Shown one piece after another: positions 1-5,909 of a stretch of 38,063 nt of DNA. The translations under genes were made by a program, and so were the position numbers. Origin of the DNA: an uncultured Mycoplasmatota bacterium (GTDB lineage Bacteria; Bacillota_I; Bacilli_A; RF39; UBA660); contig UQVR01000011.1 of assembly GCA_900544625.1 (NCBI GenBank), forward strand, positions 1 through 38,063, in the 5' to 3' direction. The notes below the pieces were generated by a model. It was not told the DNA's origin. It was given only the letters and a program-made list of their open reading frames with translations, and did no database searches. Numbering within the stretch: the stretch's first letter is position 1; every line of letters begins with the position of its first letter.

Positions 1-303
1 TTGTGTTATAAGCTTTTTCACTAGCGTTGTTAATAGCTTCTAAATATAATCCATTGCTTTTTTGATTTTTAAAAACACATTCAATAGAACCAAAGCGATG
101 AGAATAATTTTGAATAGCATGTTCAACATCTTTATTAGTTACAATAATCCACGGGCTTTAGTATTTAGATATTTACTAATAACAATGTTAGTTTTATATT
201 TTGAATCATATAACTCAATATCTTTATGAACAATAGCATGATATTTATGAGAAGGTAAGTCAGAAAGCCATTTCCAAATTTTATGACCTTCTTTGGTACT
301 ATA
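1..303 (-). pseudogene. DDE transposase remnant (IS4-like), C-terminal part, frameshifted
   Basis: Read on the minus strand, this stretch encodes the C-terminal third of a DDE transposase. The first frame gives KEGHKIWKWLSDLPSH and runs to KYLNTKAR. The reading then shifts by one base near position 155 and continues as PWIIVTNKDVEHAIQNYSHR followed by FGSIECVFKNQKSNG. The Y..R....E......K pattern in that last part resembles the signature around the catalytic Glu of IS4-type transposases. The frameshift, the missing N-terminal part and the window edge make it a dead fragment. The exact IS family is not certain. Confidence 0.7.
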
Positions 304-304
304 A

Positions 305-348
305 AAGTGTAATAATTAATTACAGAAATGTGATTGAATATTACACTT
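305..348. repeat. 10-bp perfect inverted repeat (hairpin)
   Basis: The arms aagtgtaata (305-314) and tattacactt (339-348) are perfectly complementary around a 24-nt loop, and a T-rich run follows on the plus strand (350-354). It lies between the transposase remnant and the IS110 fragment. It could be an element-end structure or a weak terminator. Confidence 0.5.
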
Positions 349-370
349 CTTTTTATTATGATTGAAGTGA

Positions 371-545
371 TTGGATAACGTTGGCCTTTTAGAGATAACG
401 TTCTCGTATAAAAAAAGTGTTATCCAACCTTCACATAATATATTCGTTTAAGCAAGTTGAGATTGAAATAATTCTCGTGTAAAGAGCCAAAATGAGGATA
501 TGTAGAGGAGTTGGAACCAATCATAATTAAGAGAAGGATAGGAAG
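371..545 (+). ncRNA. candidate IS110-type left-end noncoding (bridge) RNA region
   Basis: IS110-group elements carry a noncoding left end upstream of the transposase that is transcribed into a target-specifying bridge RNA (established for IS621 and relatives). Here about 180 nt without an ORF precede the IS110 transposase start. They contain a perfect 9-bp stem, ttggataac (371-379) with gttatccaa (419-427), enclosing a second copy of the word gataacgtt. Position and folding fit a bridge RNA, but no consensus was matched, so this is inference from location only. Confidence 0.3.
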
Positions 546-554
546 GAAAATAAA

Positions 555-827
555 ATGAAGTATGGAGTTGGCATTGATGTTTCAAAAGGAAAAAGTACAA
601 TTGCTGTATTATCAGTTGCTGGTGAATTAATTGTAGAACCATTTGAAATAAATCATGATGTAGTGGGATTAAAACTATTAGAGGAAAAAATAAAAGATAT
701 TCCAAACGAAGATTTAAAGATAGTCATGGAAGAGACAGGAATTATAAGGGAGAACAAACGATTAGTTATCTTTACCACTGGAACTACAATAATGATACAA
801 CAGCAAATAATGGTAAAGGTTCCATAA
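555..827 (+). pseudogene. IS110-family transposase, N-terminal fragment fused to foreign sequence
   Basis: The first ~62 codons encode the start of a DEDD (RuvC-like) IS110 transposase: YGVGIDVSKGKS with the first catalytic Asp, then KIVMEETG corresponding to the usual MEATG block with the second acidic residue. A good Shine-Dalgarno (aggaagga) precedes the ATG. Similarity stops at about position 739, where a normal element would continue for some 330 residues. The remaining 29 codons to the stop at 827 are out-of-frame translation of the surface-protein fragment that follows. The element is therefore truncated by a deletion or recombination, and this chimeric ORF is unlikely to be functional. 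Confidence 0.8.
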
Positions 828-1318
828 ACTGGACAACAAGTCTTTTAAATAAAATTAATTTAAATAATAATATGCTAAATAATATTGGAGAAAGTTGGGC
901 AAACAAAATTGCTACAACAAACTGGATTGTGGGTGGAAATACATGGGATAATATTTACTCTAAAACAGCTAAAGAAGTATATAATAATGAAATTGTAAAC
1001 TATTCATCTGTTTTATCCCAAACAACTTATTTAGCAAAGGTTGGTTTAATTTATTTGTCAGACTATAAATATGCAGCAAAACCAGAAGTATGGAATGAGA
1101 CAATAGTTACAAAAGAGAATAGATCTTGGATATATATGGGATCATCAATTGAATATTCAATGACGCCGAACGTTCAATATAACAGTATTTTTAATTTGGA
1201 TTTTTCAATGAATGACCCGAATGCCTCAGCAAGTGTTAGACCTGTTTTTAGTCTTCTGTCATCAATAACATATAAATCGGGAAATGGAACAAAAGATAAC
1301 CCAATTTTTATAAACTAA
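746..1318 (+). pseudogene. C-terminal domain fragment of a large surface/pilin-like protein
   Basis: An open frame with no proper start runs from the IS110 junction (about 746) to a stop at 1318. Its translation contains NNGKGSINWTTSLLNKI, then TTNWIVGGNTWDN, KVGLIYLSDYKYAA and a final SVRPVFSLLSSITYKSGNGT motif. This order (GKG block, W..GG, GL.Y.SDY.YA, VRPVF.L.S...Y.SG.GT..NP) is a domain I know from large secreted or pilin-like proteins of gut Firmicutes. The first ATG at 872 has no Shine-Dalgarno. It looks like the 3' end of a surface gene whose front was replaced by the IS110 fragment. Confidence 0.65.
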
Positions 1319-1398
1319 TATATATTTAACTTATTTATTCATTAATCATAAAAAAATAAGTAATAATATTTTTCCTATAAATAATTAGCAAAACCCCC

Positions 1399-1426
1399 TT
1401 GTTAAAAACATAAAATATGGTATAAT
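1399..1426 (+). promoter_or_regulatory. sigma-A promoter of rpmE
   Basis: TTGTTA (1399-1404), 16-bp spacer, TATAAT (1421-1426) preceded by TG as an extended -10. The predicted start is near 1433, about 50 nt ahead of rpmE. Confidence 0.75.
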
Positions 1427-1481
1427 AGGTTAGAAAAACGAATTACTATGCCATGAATGTGGTATGGCGGAAGGAGAGAAT

Positions 1482-1694
1482 ATGAAAGCAAATATCCATC
1501 CAGAAGTAAAAGATGCTACTGTTACTTGTGCATGTGGAGCAACATTTCAAACAAAATCAACTAAAGAAAAAATAGATGTTGAAATTTGTAGTGAATGTCA
1601 TCCATTCTATACAGGTACTCAAGGTAAAGCTAAGAAAACTGGAAATATTGAAAAATTCAATAAAAAATTTGGTTTAGACAAAGAACAAAACTAA
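1482..1694 (+). CDS. rpmE: 50S ribosomal protein L31 (bL31), zinc-binding form
   Basis: This encodes bL31, a small protein of the large ribosomal subunit that contributes to the bridge between subunits. The 70-residue product starts MKANIHPEVKDATVTC and has the CxC pair (C16, C18) and CxxC pair (C36, C39) that bind zinc in the C+ form, followed by the family motif HPFYTG. The ATG at 1482 is chosen because aaggaga (1471-1477) is correctly placed before it. An in-frame ATG at 1466 (frame start 1464) lies upstream of that Shine-Dalgarno and would add a non-homologous MAEGEN. The gene has its own promoter and a terminator that overlaps its last codons. In Bacillus rpmE follows rho; here mobile debris precedes it. 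Confidence 0.96.
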   Translation: MKANIHPEVKDATVTCACGATFQTKSTKEKIDVEICSECHPFYTGTQGKAKKTGNIEKFNKKFGLDKEQN

Positions 1695-1711
1695 TTGATT
1701 TGTTCTTTTCT
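1681..1711 (+). terminator. rpmE terminator overlapping the gene end
   Basis: The arms aagaacaaa (1681-1689) and tttgttctt (1699-1707) form a 9-bp stem followed by a T-rich run. The 5' arm lies inside the last codons of rpmE and the stop codon sits in the loop. Confidence 0.75.
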
Positions 1712-1747
1712 TTTGCCTAAGAGTTTAGTATAATTAATTATAGGGAG

Positions 1748-2206
1748 ATGATTACTATTAAAATATTTTTGGGTTTTGACCACCAAGGGGTTAAATGTAA
1801 AGAAGATATAATTAACTATTTAAATGAGTTTGGTTATGAAGTATTAACGCCAGACATTCCAAATAATGATCAAGATGATTATCCTGATTTTGCTAAATGG
1901 GTTTGTGAAAAAGTGTTAAATGAACATTCGCTCGGAATTTTAGTATGCGGTTCAGGAATTGGCATGTCTATTGCTGCCAACAAGATCCGTGGTATTCGTT
2001 GTGCTAGAGTAGTAGATGGCAATGATGCTTTTACAGCTAAAAATCATAATGGAGCCAATGTTATAGCATTTAGTGCTAATATAAAACCAGAAGAAATACA
2101 TAATATACTAGATAATTTTATTGCCACAAAAGAGCCAAGTGAAGAAAGACATTTAAGAAGAATAGAAAAAATTAATAAAATAGAAAGAGAAAATTATGTT
2201 AGTTAA
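1748..2206 (+). CDS. rpiB: ribose-5-phosphate isomerase B (RpiB/LacAB family)
   Basis: RpiB interconverts ribose-5-phosphate and ribulose-5-phosphate in the pentose phosphate pathway. Counted from 1748, the product shows the phosphate-binding IFLGFDHQG start, VCGSGIGMSIAANK with the catalytic Cys (C67), the conserved KNHNGANV with H100, and the C-terminal ERHLRRI block. At 152 residues it has the family's normal length. LacA/LacB-type isomerases share the fold, but a single copy without lac genes favours RpiB. The ATG at 1748 directly abuts its only Shine-Dalgarno (aggga, 1742-1746). The family's usual first residues (MKIFLG) instead align with an ATT at 1757, 9 nt downstream of that site, so the true start may be the rare codon ATT. 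The 3' end overlaps the next gene by 11 nt. Confidence 0.9.
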   Translation: MITIKIFLGFDHQGVKCKEDIINYLNEFGYEVLTPDIPNNDQDDYPDFAKWVCEKVLNEHSLGILVCGSGIGMSIAANKIRGIRCARVVDGNDAFTAKNHNGANVIAFSANIKPEEIHNILDNFIATKEPSEERHLRRIEKINKIERENYVS

Positions 2207-2381
2207 ATTATTACTTTATATCTTTTTTACATTTGTAAGTGCTTTTGGATTATCCGGAGTAAACTTTAATGGCATAATTAAATCAGGAAAAATAATCGAA
2301 GCCAAGGTCCTTGTCATGGTTTTAAGTTTCTCATTTGGTTACTTATTAACAAATTTTGTACTAGATTTTTTAAACATTTAA
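2196..2381 (+). CDS. DUF1146 (YwzB-like) small membrane protein
   Basis: This 61-residue protein has two hydrophobic segments (about 3-20 and 38-58) separated by a short loop. The pattern GLSGVNFNGII...KVLVMVLSFSFGYLLTNFVLDF matches the DUF1146/YwzB family, whose function is unknown. The ATG lies inside the end of rpiB, implying translational coupling. In Bacillus ywzB lies near spoIID, and here it directly precedes spoIID, so synteny supports the assignment. Confidence 0.8.
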   Translation: MLVKLLLYIFFTFVSAFGLSGVNFNGIIKSGKIIEAKVLVMVLSFSFGYLLTNFVLDFLNI

Positions 2382-2402
2382 TATAATTAAAATGGAGAAT
2401 AT

Positions 2403-3314
2403 ATGAAAAATAAAATACTATTAATAGTGGTAGTAATTTTGTCAATCGTAGCAATAAGCAGTTTTAAAAAAGAAACTGCTTATTTTAATAATGAAAAAAA
2501 TACCGAAGTAAAAAATGAAGAAATAAAACTAGCAATTAAAGATACAAGTACTGGAAATATTACAAATATTGACCTAGAAGAATATGTAATCGGAGTTATC
2601 GCCGGAGAAATGCCGGCTTCATTTGAAATGGAAGCGTTAAAAGCACAAGCAATAGCATCTAGAACATATGCAATATATAAAATGAAGAGCTCAAAAGGAA
2701 CTTATGACTTAGTAACAGATAAATCTAATCAAGTATATATAACAAAAGATGCAATGCAAGAAAACTGGCAAAATAATTATGAATATTATTATAATAAAAT
2801 AAAAAAAGCAGTTGATGAAACAAAAGGTTTAGTAATGACTTATGATAAAGATGTAATATTAAGTATGTATTTTGCAAAATCAAATGGCAAGACAGAAGAT
2901 TCATCTTATGTATTTGGCTCTAATAAAGAATATTTACAGAGTGTAGAATCTCCTGAAAGTAATTTTACAAGTAATGTAAGTATTAATAAAAAAGAATTTT
3001 GTAATAAATTAAATATAGATTGTAAAAGTATAATAATAAAAGATATTAATAAAACATCATCAGGTCGTGTAAATACCATAAATATTAATGGTAAAGAATA
3101 TAAAGGAACAGAGATTCGCTCTTTACTTGGACTTAGATCAACAGACTTTACTATCAATATAAATGATACCATAAATATAACTATGAACGGTTATGGACAC
3201 GGTGTTGGAATGAGTCAATATGGTGCAAATGAATATGCCAAATCTGGTAAAAATTATGAAGAGATATTAAAACATTATTATCAAAATATAAATATTGAAA
3301 AAATTAGTGTATAA
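2403..3314 (+). CDS. spoIID: stage II sporulation protein D, peptidoglycan lytic transglycosylase
   Basis: SpoIID is part of the SpoIID-SpoIIM-SpoIIP machine that remodels septal peptidoglycan during engulfment of the forespore. The 303-residue product has an N-terminal membrane anchor (about 3-20). The SpoIID domain follows with EEYVIGVIAGEMPASFE, where E69 of GEMP is the known catalytic Glu position, then EALKAQAIASRTYA, and near the C-terminus GYGHGVGMSQYGA (about 263-275). Length and motif order fit a complete gene. The ATG is preceded by ggag. Its neighbours spoIIQ and spoIIID keep the Bacillus order. SpoIIM and SpoIIP are not in this window. Confidence 0.95.
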   Translation: MKNKILLIVVVILSIVAISSFKKETAYFNNEKNTEVKNEEIKLAIKDTSTGNITNIDLEEYVIGVIAGEMPASFEMEALKAQAIASRTYAIYKMKSSKGTYDLVTDKSNQVYITKDAMQENWQNNYEYYYNKIKKAVDETKGLVMTYDKDVILSMYFAKSNGKTEDSSYVFGSNKEYLQSVESPESNFTSNVSINKKEFCNKLNIDCKSIIIKDINKTSSGRVNTININGKEYKGTEIRSLLGLRSTDFTININDTINITMNGYGHGVGMSQYGANEYAKSGKNYEEILKHYYQNINIEKISV

Positions 3315-3357
3315 AATATAAAAATAATTCCCATACTTTAATTAGGATGGTGAATTG

Positions 3358-3993
3358 ATGAAAACAAAAAGACTTAAAAAATTTGTTTTACCAACAGTAT
3401 ATGTAATGGTTATCGGAGTATTATTTGTCAGTATTTCCTTTTTAGGTAATATACTACAAAGTAAAGTTGAATATGGTAATATGGCTGTAAGTGCATTAAA
3501 AAACAATGTAACACCAGTTGGCAAGAATGAGGACATTGTAGAAAGTAAAATAGAAAGACCATATGTAAGTAGTAACGTATCCATAAGTAAATCATATTAT
3601 GATATGAAAGATGAAGAGGCAAAGCAACAAAATTCATTAGTATATTATGAAAATACTTATTTACAAAATAGTGGGGTTTTATACTCATCAAAAGATGAAT
3701 TTGATGTATTAAGTTCATTTGATGGAACAGTAACTAATGTTTCTAAAGATGATATACTAGGAAACTATGTAGAAATAACTCATAACCAAAACTTAAAAAC
3801 CATTTATTATAGTTTAAGTGATGTTCAAGTAAAAAAGGACGATGTTGTAATAAGTGGAGATGTAATTGGTAAAAGCGGAGATAATAGCCTAAATGGAGAA
3901 ACAGAAAATTGTTTATTATTTGAAGTATATCATAATGGTACTACAATAGATCCAGAAGACTTTTATAACATGAACATCGAAGATTTAAAATAA
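3358..3993 (+). CDS. spoIIQ: SpoIIQ-like protein with degenerate M23 (LytM) domain
   Basis: SpoIIQ is a forespore membrane protein that pairs with SpoIIIAH across the septum to form the engulfment and feeding channel. The 211-residue product has one N-terminal transmembrane segment (about 10-30), a linker, and a C-terminal M23-like fold: FDGTVTNVSKDDILGNYVEI, then ISGDVIGKSGDN, then CLLFEVYHNG. The last block corresponds to the HLHFEV metal-binding strand of active M23 peptidases. Here the first His is Cys/Leu and the catalytic His is lost, so it should be a non-enzymatic binding domain, as in Bacillus SpoIIQ. ATG 3358 is preferred over the adjacent TTG 3355 because of the spacing to aggatggtg. 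Assignment rests on domain layout and position between spoIID and spoIIID. Confidence 0.85.
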   Translation: MKTKRLKKFVLPTVYVMVIGVLFVSISFLGNILQSKVEYGNMAVSALKNNVTPVGKNEDIVESKIERPYVSSNVSISKSYYDMKDEEAKQQNSLVYYENTYLQNSGVLYSSKDEFDVLSSFDGTVTNVSKDDILGNYVEITHNQNLKTIYYSLSDVQVKKDDVVISGDVIGKSGDNSLNGETENCLLFEVYHNGTTIDPEDFYNMNIEDLK

Positions 3994-4000
3994 CATAAAA

Positions 4001-4036
4001 ACAGCCCTTTAATAATATAGTTTATTAAGGGGTTGT
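4001..4036 (+). terminator. 15-bp hairpin between spoIIQ and spoIIID, containing the spoIIID SD
   Basis: Arms 4001-4015 (acagccctttaataa) and 4022-4036 (ttattaaggggttgt) pair over 15 bp with two G-U pairs and a 6-nt loop, then tt. It can serve as the spoIIQ terminator. The aagggg (4027-4032) that is the only Shine-Dalgarno for spoIIID lies in the 3' arm, so the hairpin would also mask that site on read-through transcripts. Confidence 0.65.
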
Positions 4037-4043
4037 TTGGTTA

Positions 4044-4292
4044 ATGAATAAAGATATAAAAAAAAGAGTTTTAAATGAAGCAAATCATATAATAAAAACT
4101 CAAGATACAATAAGACAAACTGCAGGTTTATTTAATGTTAGTAAAAGTACAGTACATACAGATCTTTCTGAAAGATTAAAAGAAATAGATAAAAAACTTG
4201 GAGCAGAAATAGACGATATATTTAAAAATCATGACAGAGAAAAACATATTCGTGGGGGAGAAGTAACTAGACAAAAATATAAAAGAGGATAA
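4044..4292 (+). CDS. spoIIID: sporulation transcriptional regulator SpoIIID
   Basis: SpoIIID is a small DNA-binding protein that activates and represses genes in the mother cell after sigma-E. The 82-residue product contains a helix-turn-helix (about 20-45) in TIRQTAGLFNVSKSTVHTDL, with the family's KSTVH recognition helix, and a basic tail HIRGGEVTRQKYK that matches the C-terminal DNA-contacting region. It follows spoIIQ as in Bacillus. The Shine-Dalgarno is weak and buried in the preceding hairpin, which suggests the main transcript starts inside or after that hairpin. No clear sigma-E promoter could be fixed by eye. Confidence 0.95.
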   Translation: MNKDIKKRVLNEANHIIKTQDTIRQTAGLFNVSKSTVHTDLSERLKEIDKKLGAEIDDIFKNHDREKHIRGGEVTRQKYKRG

Positions 4293-4295
4293 ATT

Positions 4296-4898
4296 ATGAA
4301 ATATAATAATATTTTGCATATAACAGACGATTGTTTATATTTAAAAAGTAAGAAACAAAAAGATATTATAAAATATAAATTATCTAAGAATATAGTTTAT
4401 GGTGGAAGAATAAGTAATATAAAGAAATTTATGAAATCTTTTGAAAAGTTATTAAGTGAAAATCATTTAAATAACTCTTTATTTGGTGAAACAATAAAAG
4501 TAGTTGTAGCATCAAATTATACACCTGCAGATATAACGTTTTTAAAAAATATAATAAACTCATTTAATTATAGAAAAATAATTATAGAAAAAGAATTAAA
4601 GTATTATAAATTAAATAATAATATTGCATATATAAATGTATTTGATGATTACTTTAATATAACATATTTAGATGAATATAAAAAAATAAATAATATATAC
4701 ATGGAAACTCAAGGCTTTTTAAAAACAGATGATATATTAGAATACCTTAGTTATATTTTAAATCAAAAAGAAGTATATCTTTTAGGTAGTGGTGAACTAA
4801 TAAAAGAGATATTTTCTAAATTAGAAGATAAATTTAATATAAAAACATATATTTTTTCAAATTATGAAACCCATATAATTACTAGCGTAAAAGGTTGA
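4296..4898 (+). CDS. unknown protein in the position usually held by mbl
   Basis: The 200-residue product is not recognised. It is rich in Lys, Asn and Ile, has no signal peptide or membrane segment, and consists of alternating strand- and helix-like stretches, for example GETIKVVVASNYTPADITFL, NNIAYINVFDDYFNITYL and EVYLLGSGELIKEI. That layout is vaguely like the actin/MreB fold. In Bacillus the gene after spoIIID is mbl, an MreB homolog, but none of the MreB phosphate-binding motifs is visible. A degenerate actin-fold protein is therefore only a hypothesis. The gene starts 3 nt after spoIIID with the aagagga Shine-Dalgarno at the end of spoIIID, so the two are co-transcribed. Confidence 0.75.
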   Translation: MKYNNILHITDDCLYLKSKKQKDIIKYKLSKNIVYGGRISNIKKFMKSFEKLLSENHLNNSLFGETIKVVVASNYTPADITFLKNIINSFNYRKIIIEKELKYYKLNNNIAYINVFDDYFNITYLDEYKKINNIYMETQGFLKTDDILEYLSYILNQKEVYLLGSGELIKEIFSKLEDKFNIKTYIFSNYETHIITSVKG

Positions 4899-4992
4899 AT
4901 TTAAGGACTTTTGTCAAAAAATGTCGAACGGTTTTTGTTGCATTATAAACTTTAGTGTGTTAAAGTTTAAATGTAGGAAGGAGCTAAGAGTT

Positions 4993-5211
4993 ATGATGCA
5001 AGGAACTGTTAAGTGGTTTAATAATGACAAAGGTTACGGTTTCATCGAATGTGATAAACTATCTGACATCTTTGTGCATTATTCAGCTATTGTTAAAGAA
5101 GGTTATAAGACATTAAATGAAGGTGCTACAGTAAATTTTAAACTAATTGAAACTTCAAAAGGTTTACAAGCAGTTGATGTTTTAGAACAAGAAATGACTA
5201 CAATTAAGTAG
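4993..5211 (+). CDS. cold-shock protein (CspA family)
   Basis: This is a single OB-fold RNA chaperone of 72 residues. It begins MMQGTVKWFNNDKGYGFIE, which includes the RNP1 motif KGYGFIE, followed by RNP2 as DIFVHYSAI, then KTLNEGATVNF and GLQAVDV. Length and motifs are those of a complete Csp. ATG 4993 is chosen because aggaaggag (4975-4983) sits 9 nt upstream; the extra residues encoded by the longer frame from 4921 are not homologous. A terminator overlaps the stop codon. It precedes hpf, so two ribosome/RNA-directed stress proteins lie together. Confidence 0.95.
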   Translation: MMQGTVKWFNNDKGYGFIECDKLSDIFVHYSAIVKEGYKTLNEGATVNFKLIETSKGLQAVDVLEQEMTTIK

Positions 5212-5227
5212 TTTTTTTCTTTTTTTT
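5197..5227 (+). terminator. csp terminator overlapping the stop codon
   Basis: A short stem actac (5197-5201) / gtagt (5208-5212) with a 6-nt loop is followed by a long T-rich run (5212-5227). The stem is only 5 bp, so termination may be partial. Confidence 0.55.
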
Positions 5228-5257
5228 GTGGTATATTAAAATTAGGAAGGTGATAAT

Positions 5258-5794
5258 TTGAAGATAAGTATTCGTGGTGACAAAGTAACTGTCACAAAGT
5301 CAATGAAAGAATACATAACAGAAAAGTTAGGAAAGCTAGATAAGTATTTTGAAAGTCCTAAGGCAACTGAATGTAAGGTCTTAATTAAGGTAAAGAACCA
5401 AGATCAAAGTATTGAAGTAACAGTGCCAACAAGTAAATTTACTTTAAGAGCAGAAGAAAGACATCCTGACCTTTATGCAGCAACGGACCTAGTAGTTGAT
5501 AAACTTGAAGGACAAATTAGAAAAAATAAAAGTCGTCTTGGCAAGAAGTATCACGATGTTCCTAAATTTGAAATGAGTTTTGATTTTGAAGTTAATGATG
5601 ATGAGGAAGAAGAAGCACCAAAAATCGTCAAAAGAAAAGAGATGGAAATGAAACCAATGGATGAAGAAGAAGCAATGCTTCAAATTGATTTATTAAATCA
5701 TGATTTCTTTGTTTTCAAAAATATTGATGAAGATTGTGTTTCTGTTCTTTATAAAAGAAAAGATGGTAAATTTGGTATTATAAATGTTAAATAG
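5258..5794 (+). CDS. hpf: ribosome hibernation promoting factor, long form
   Basis: Long-form HPF inactivates ribosomes in stationary phase by binding the 30S decoding region and dimerising 70S particles into 100S. The 178-residue product has the N-terminal ribosome-binding domain (MKISIRGDKVTVTKSMKEYI through about residue 105), an acidic linker around DDEEEEAP, and the C-terminal dimerisation domain (about 125-178) with EEAMLQIDLLNHDFFVFKN. The start is TTG 5258, the only candidate with a proper Shine-Dalgarno (aggaaggtgat). The gene is followed by a good terminator, then secA, the Bacillus order. Confidence 0.96.
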   Translation: MKISIRGDKVTVTKSMKEYITEKLGKLDKYFESPKATECKVLIKVKNQDQSIEVTVPTSKFTLRAEERHPDLYAATDLVVDKLEGQIRKNKSRLGKKYHDVPKFEMSFDFEVNDDEEEEAPKIVKRKEMEMKPMDEEEAMLQIDLLNHDFFVFKNIDEDCVSVLYKRKDGKFGIINVK

Positions 5795-5804
5795 TTTATA
5801 ATTT

Positions 5805-5828
5805 GAAGCCCAAAAGGCTTCTTTTTTT
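5805..5828 (+). terminator. hpf terminator
   Basis: Stem gaagcc (5805-5810) / ggcttc (5816-5821) with a 5-nt loop, then seven T. Confidence 0.85.
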
Positions 5829-5877
5829 GATATTACTAAGAAAAAAAGGTTAAATGCTTTTTCTTTTTTTTTACTTA

Positions 5878-5886
5878 TGGTATAAT
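5878..5886 (+). promoter_or_regulatory. extended -10 promoter of secA
   Basis: TGGTATAAT (TG at 5878-5879, TATAAT 5881-5886) lies about 24 nt before the secA ATG. The -35 region is only a T-rich stretch, so the extended -10 probably dominates. Confidence 0.65.
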
Positions 5887-5909
5887 ACACATTAAGGAGA
5901 AATGAGAAA

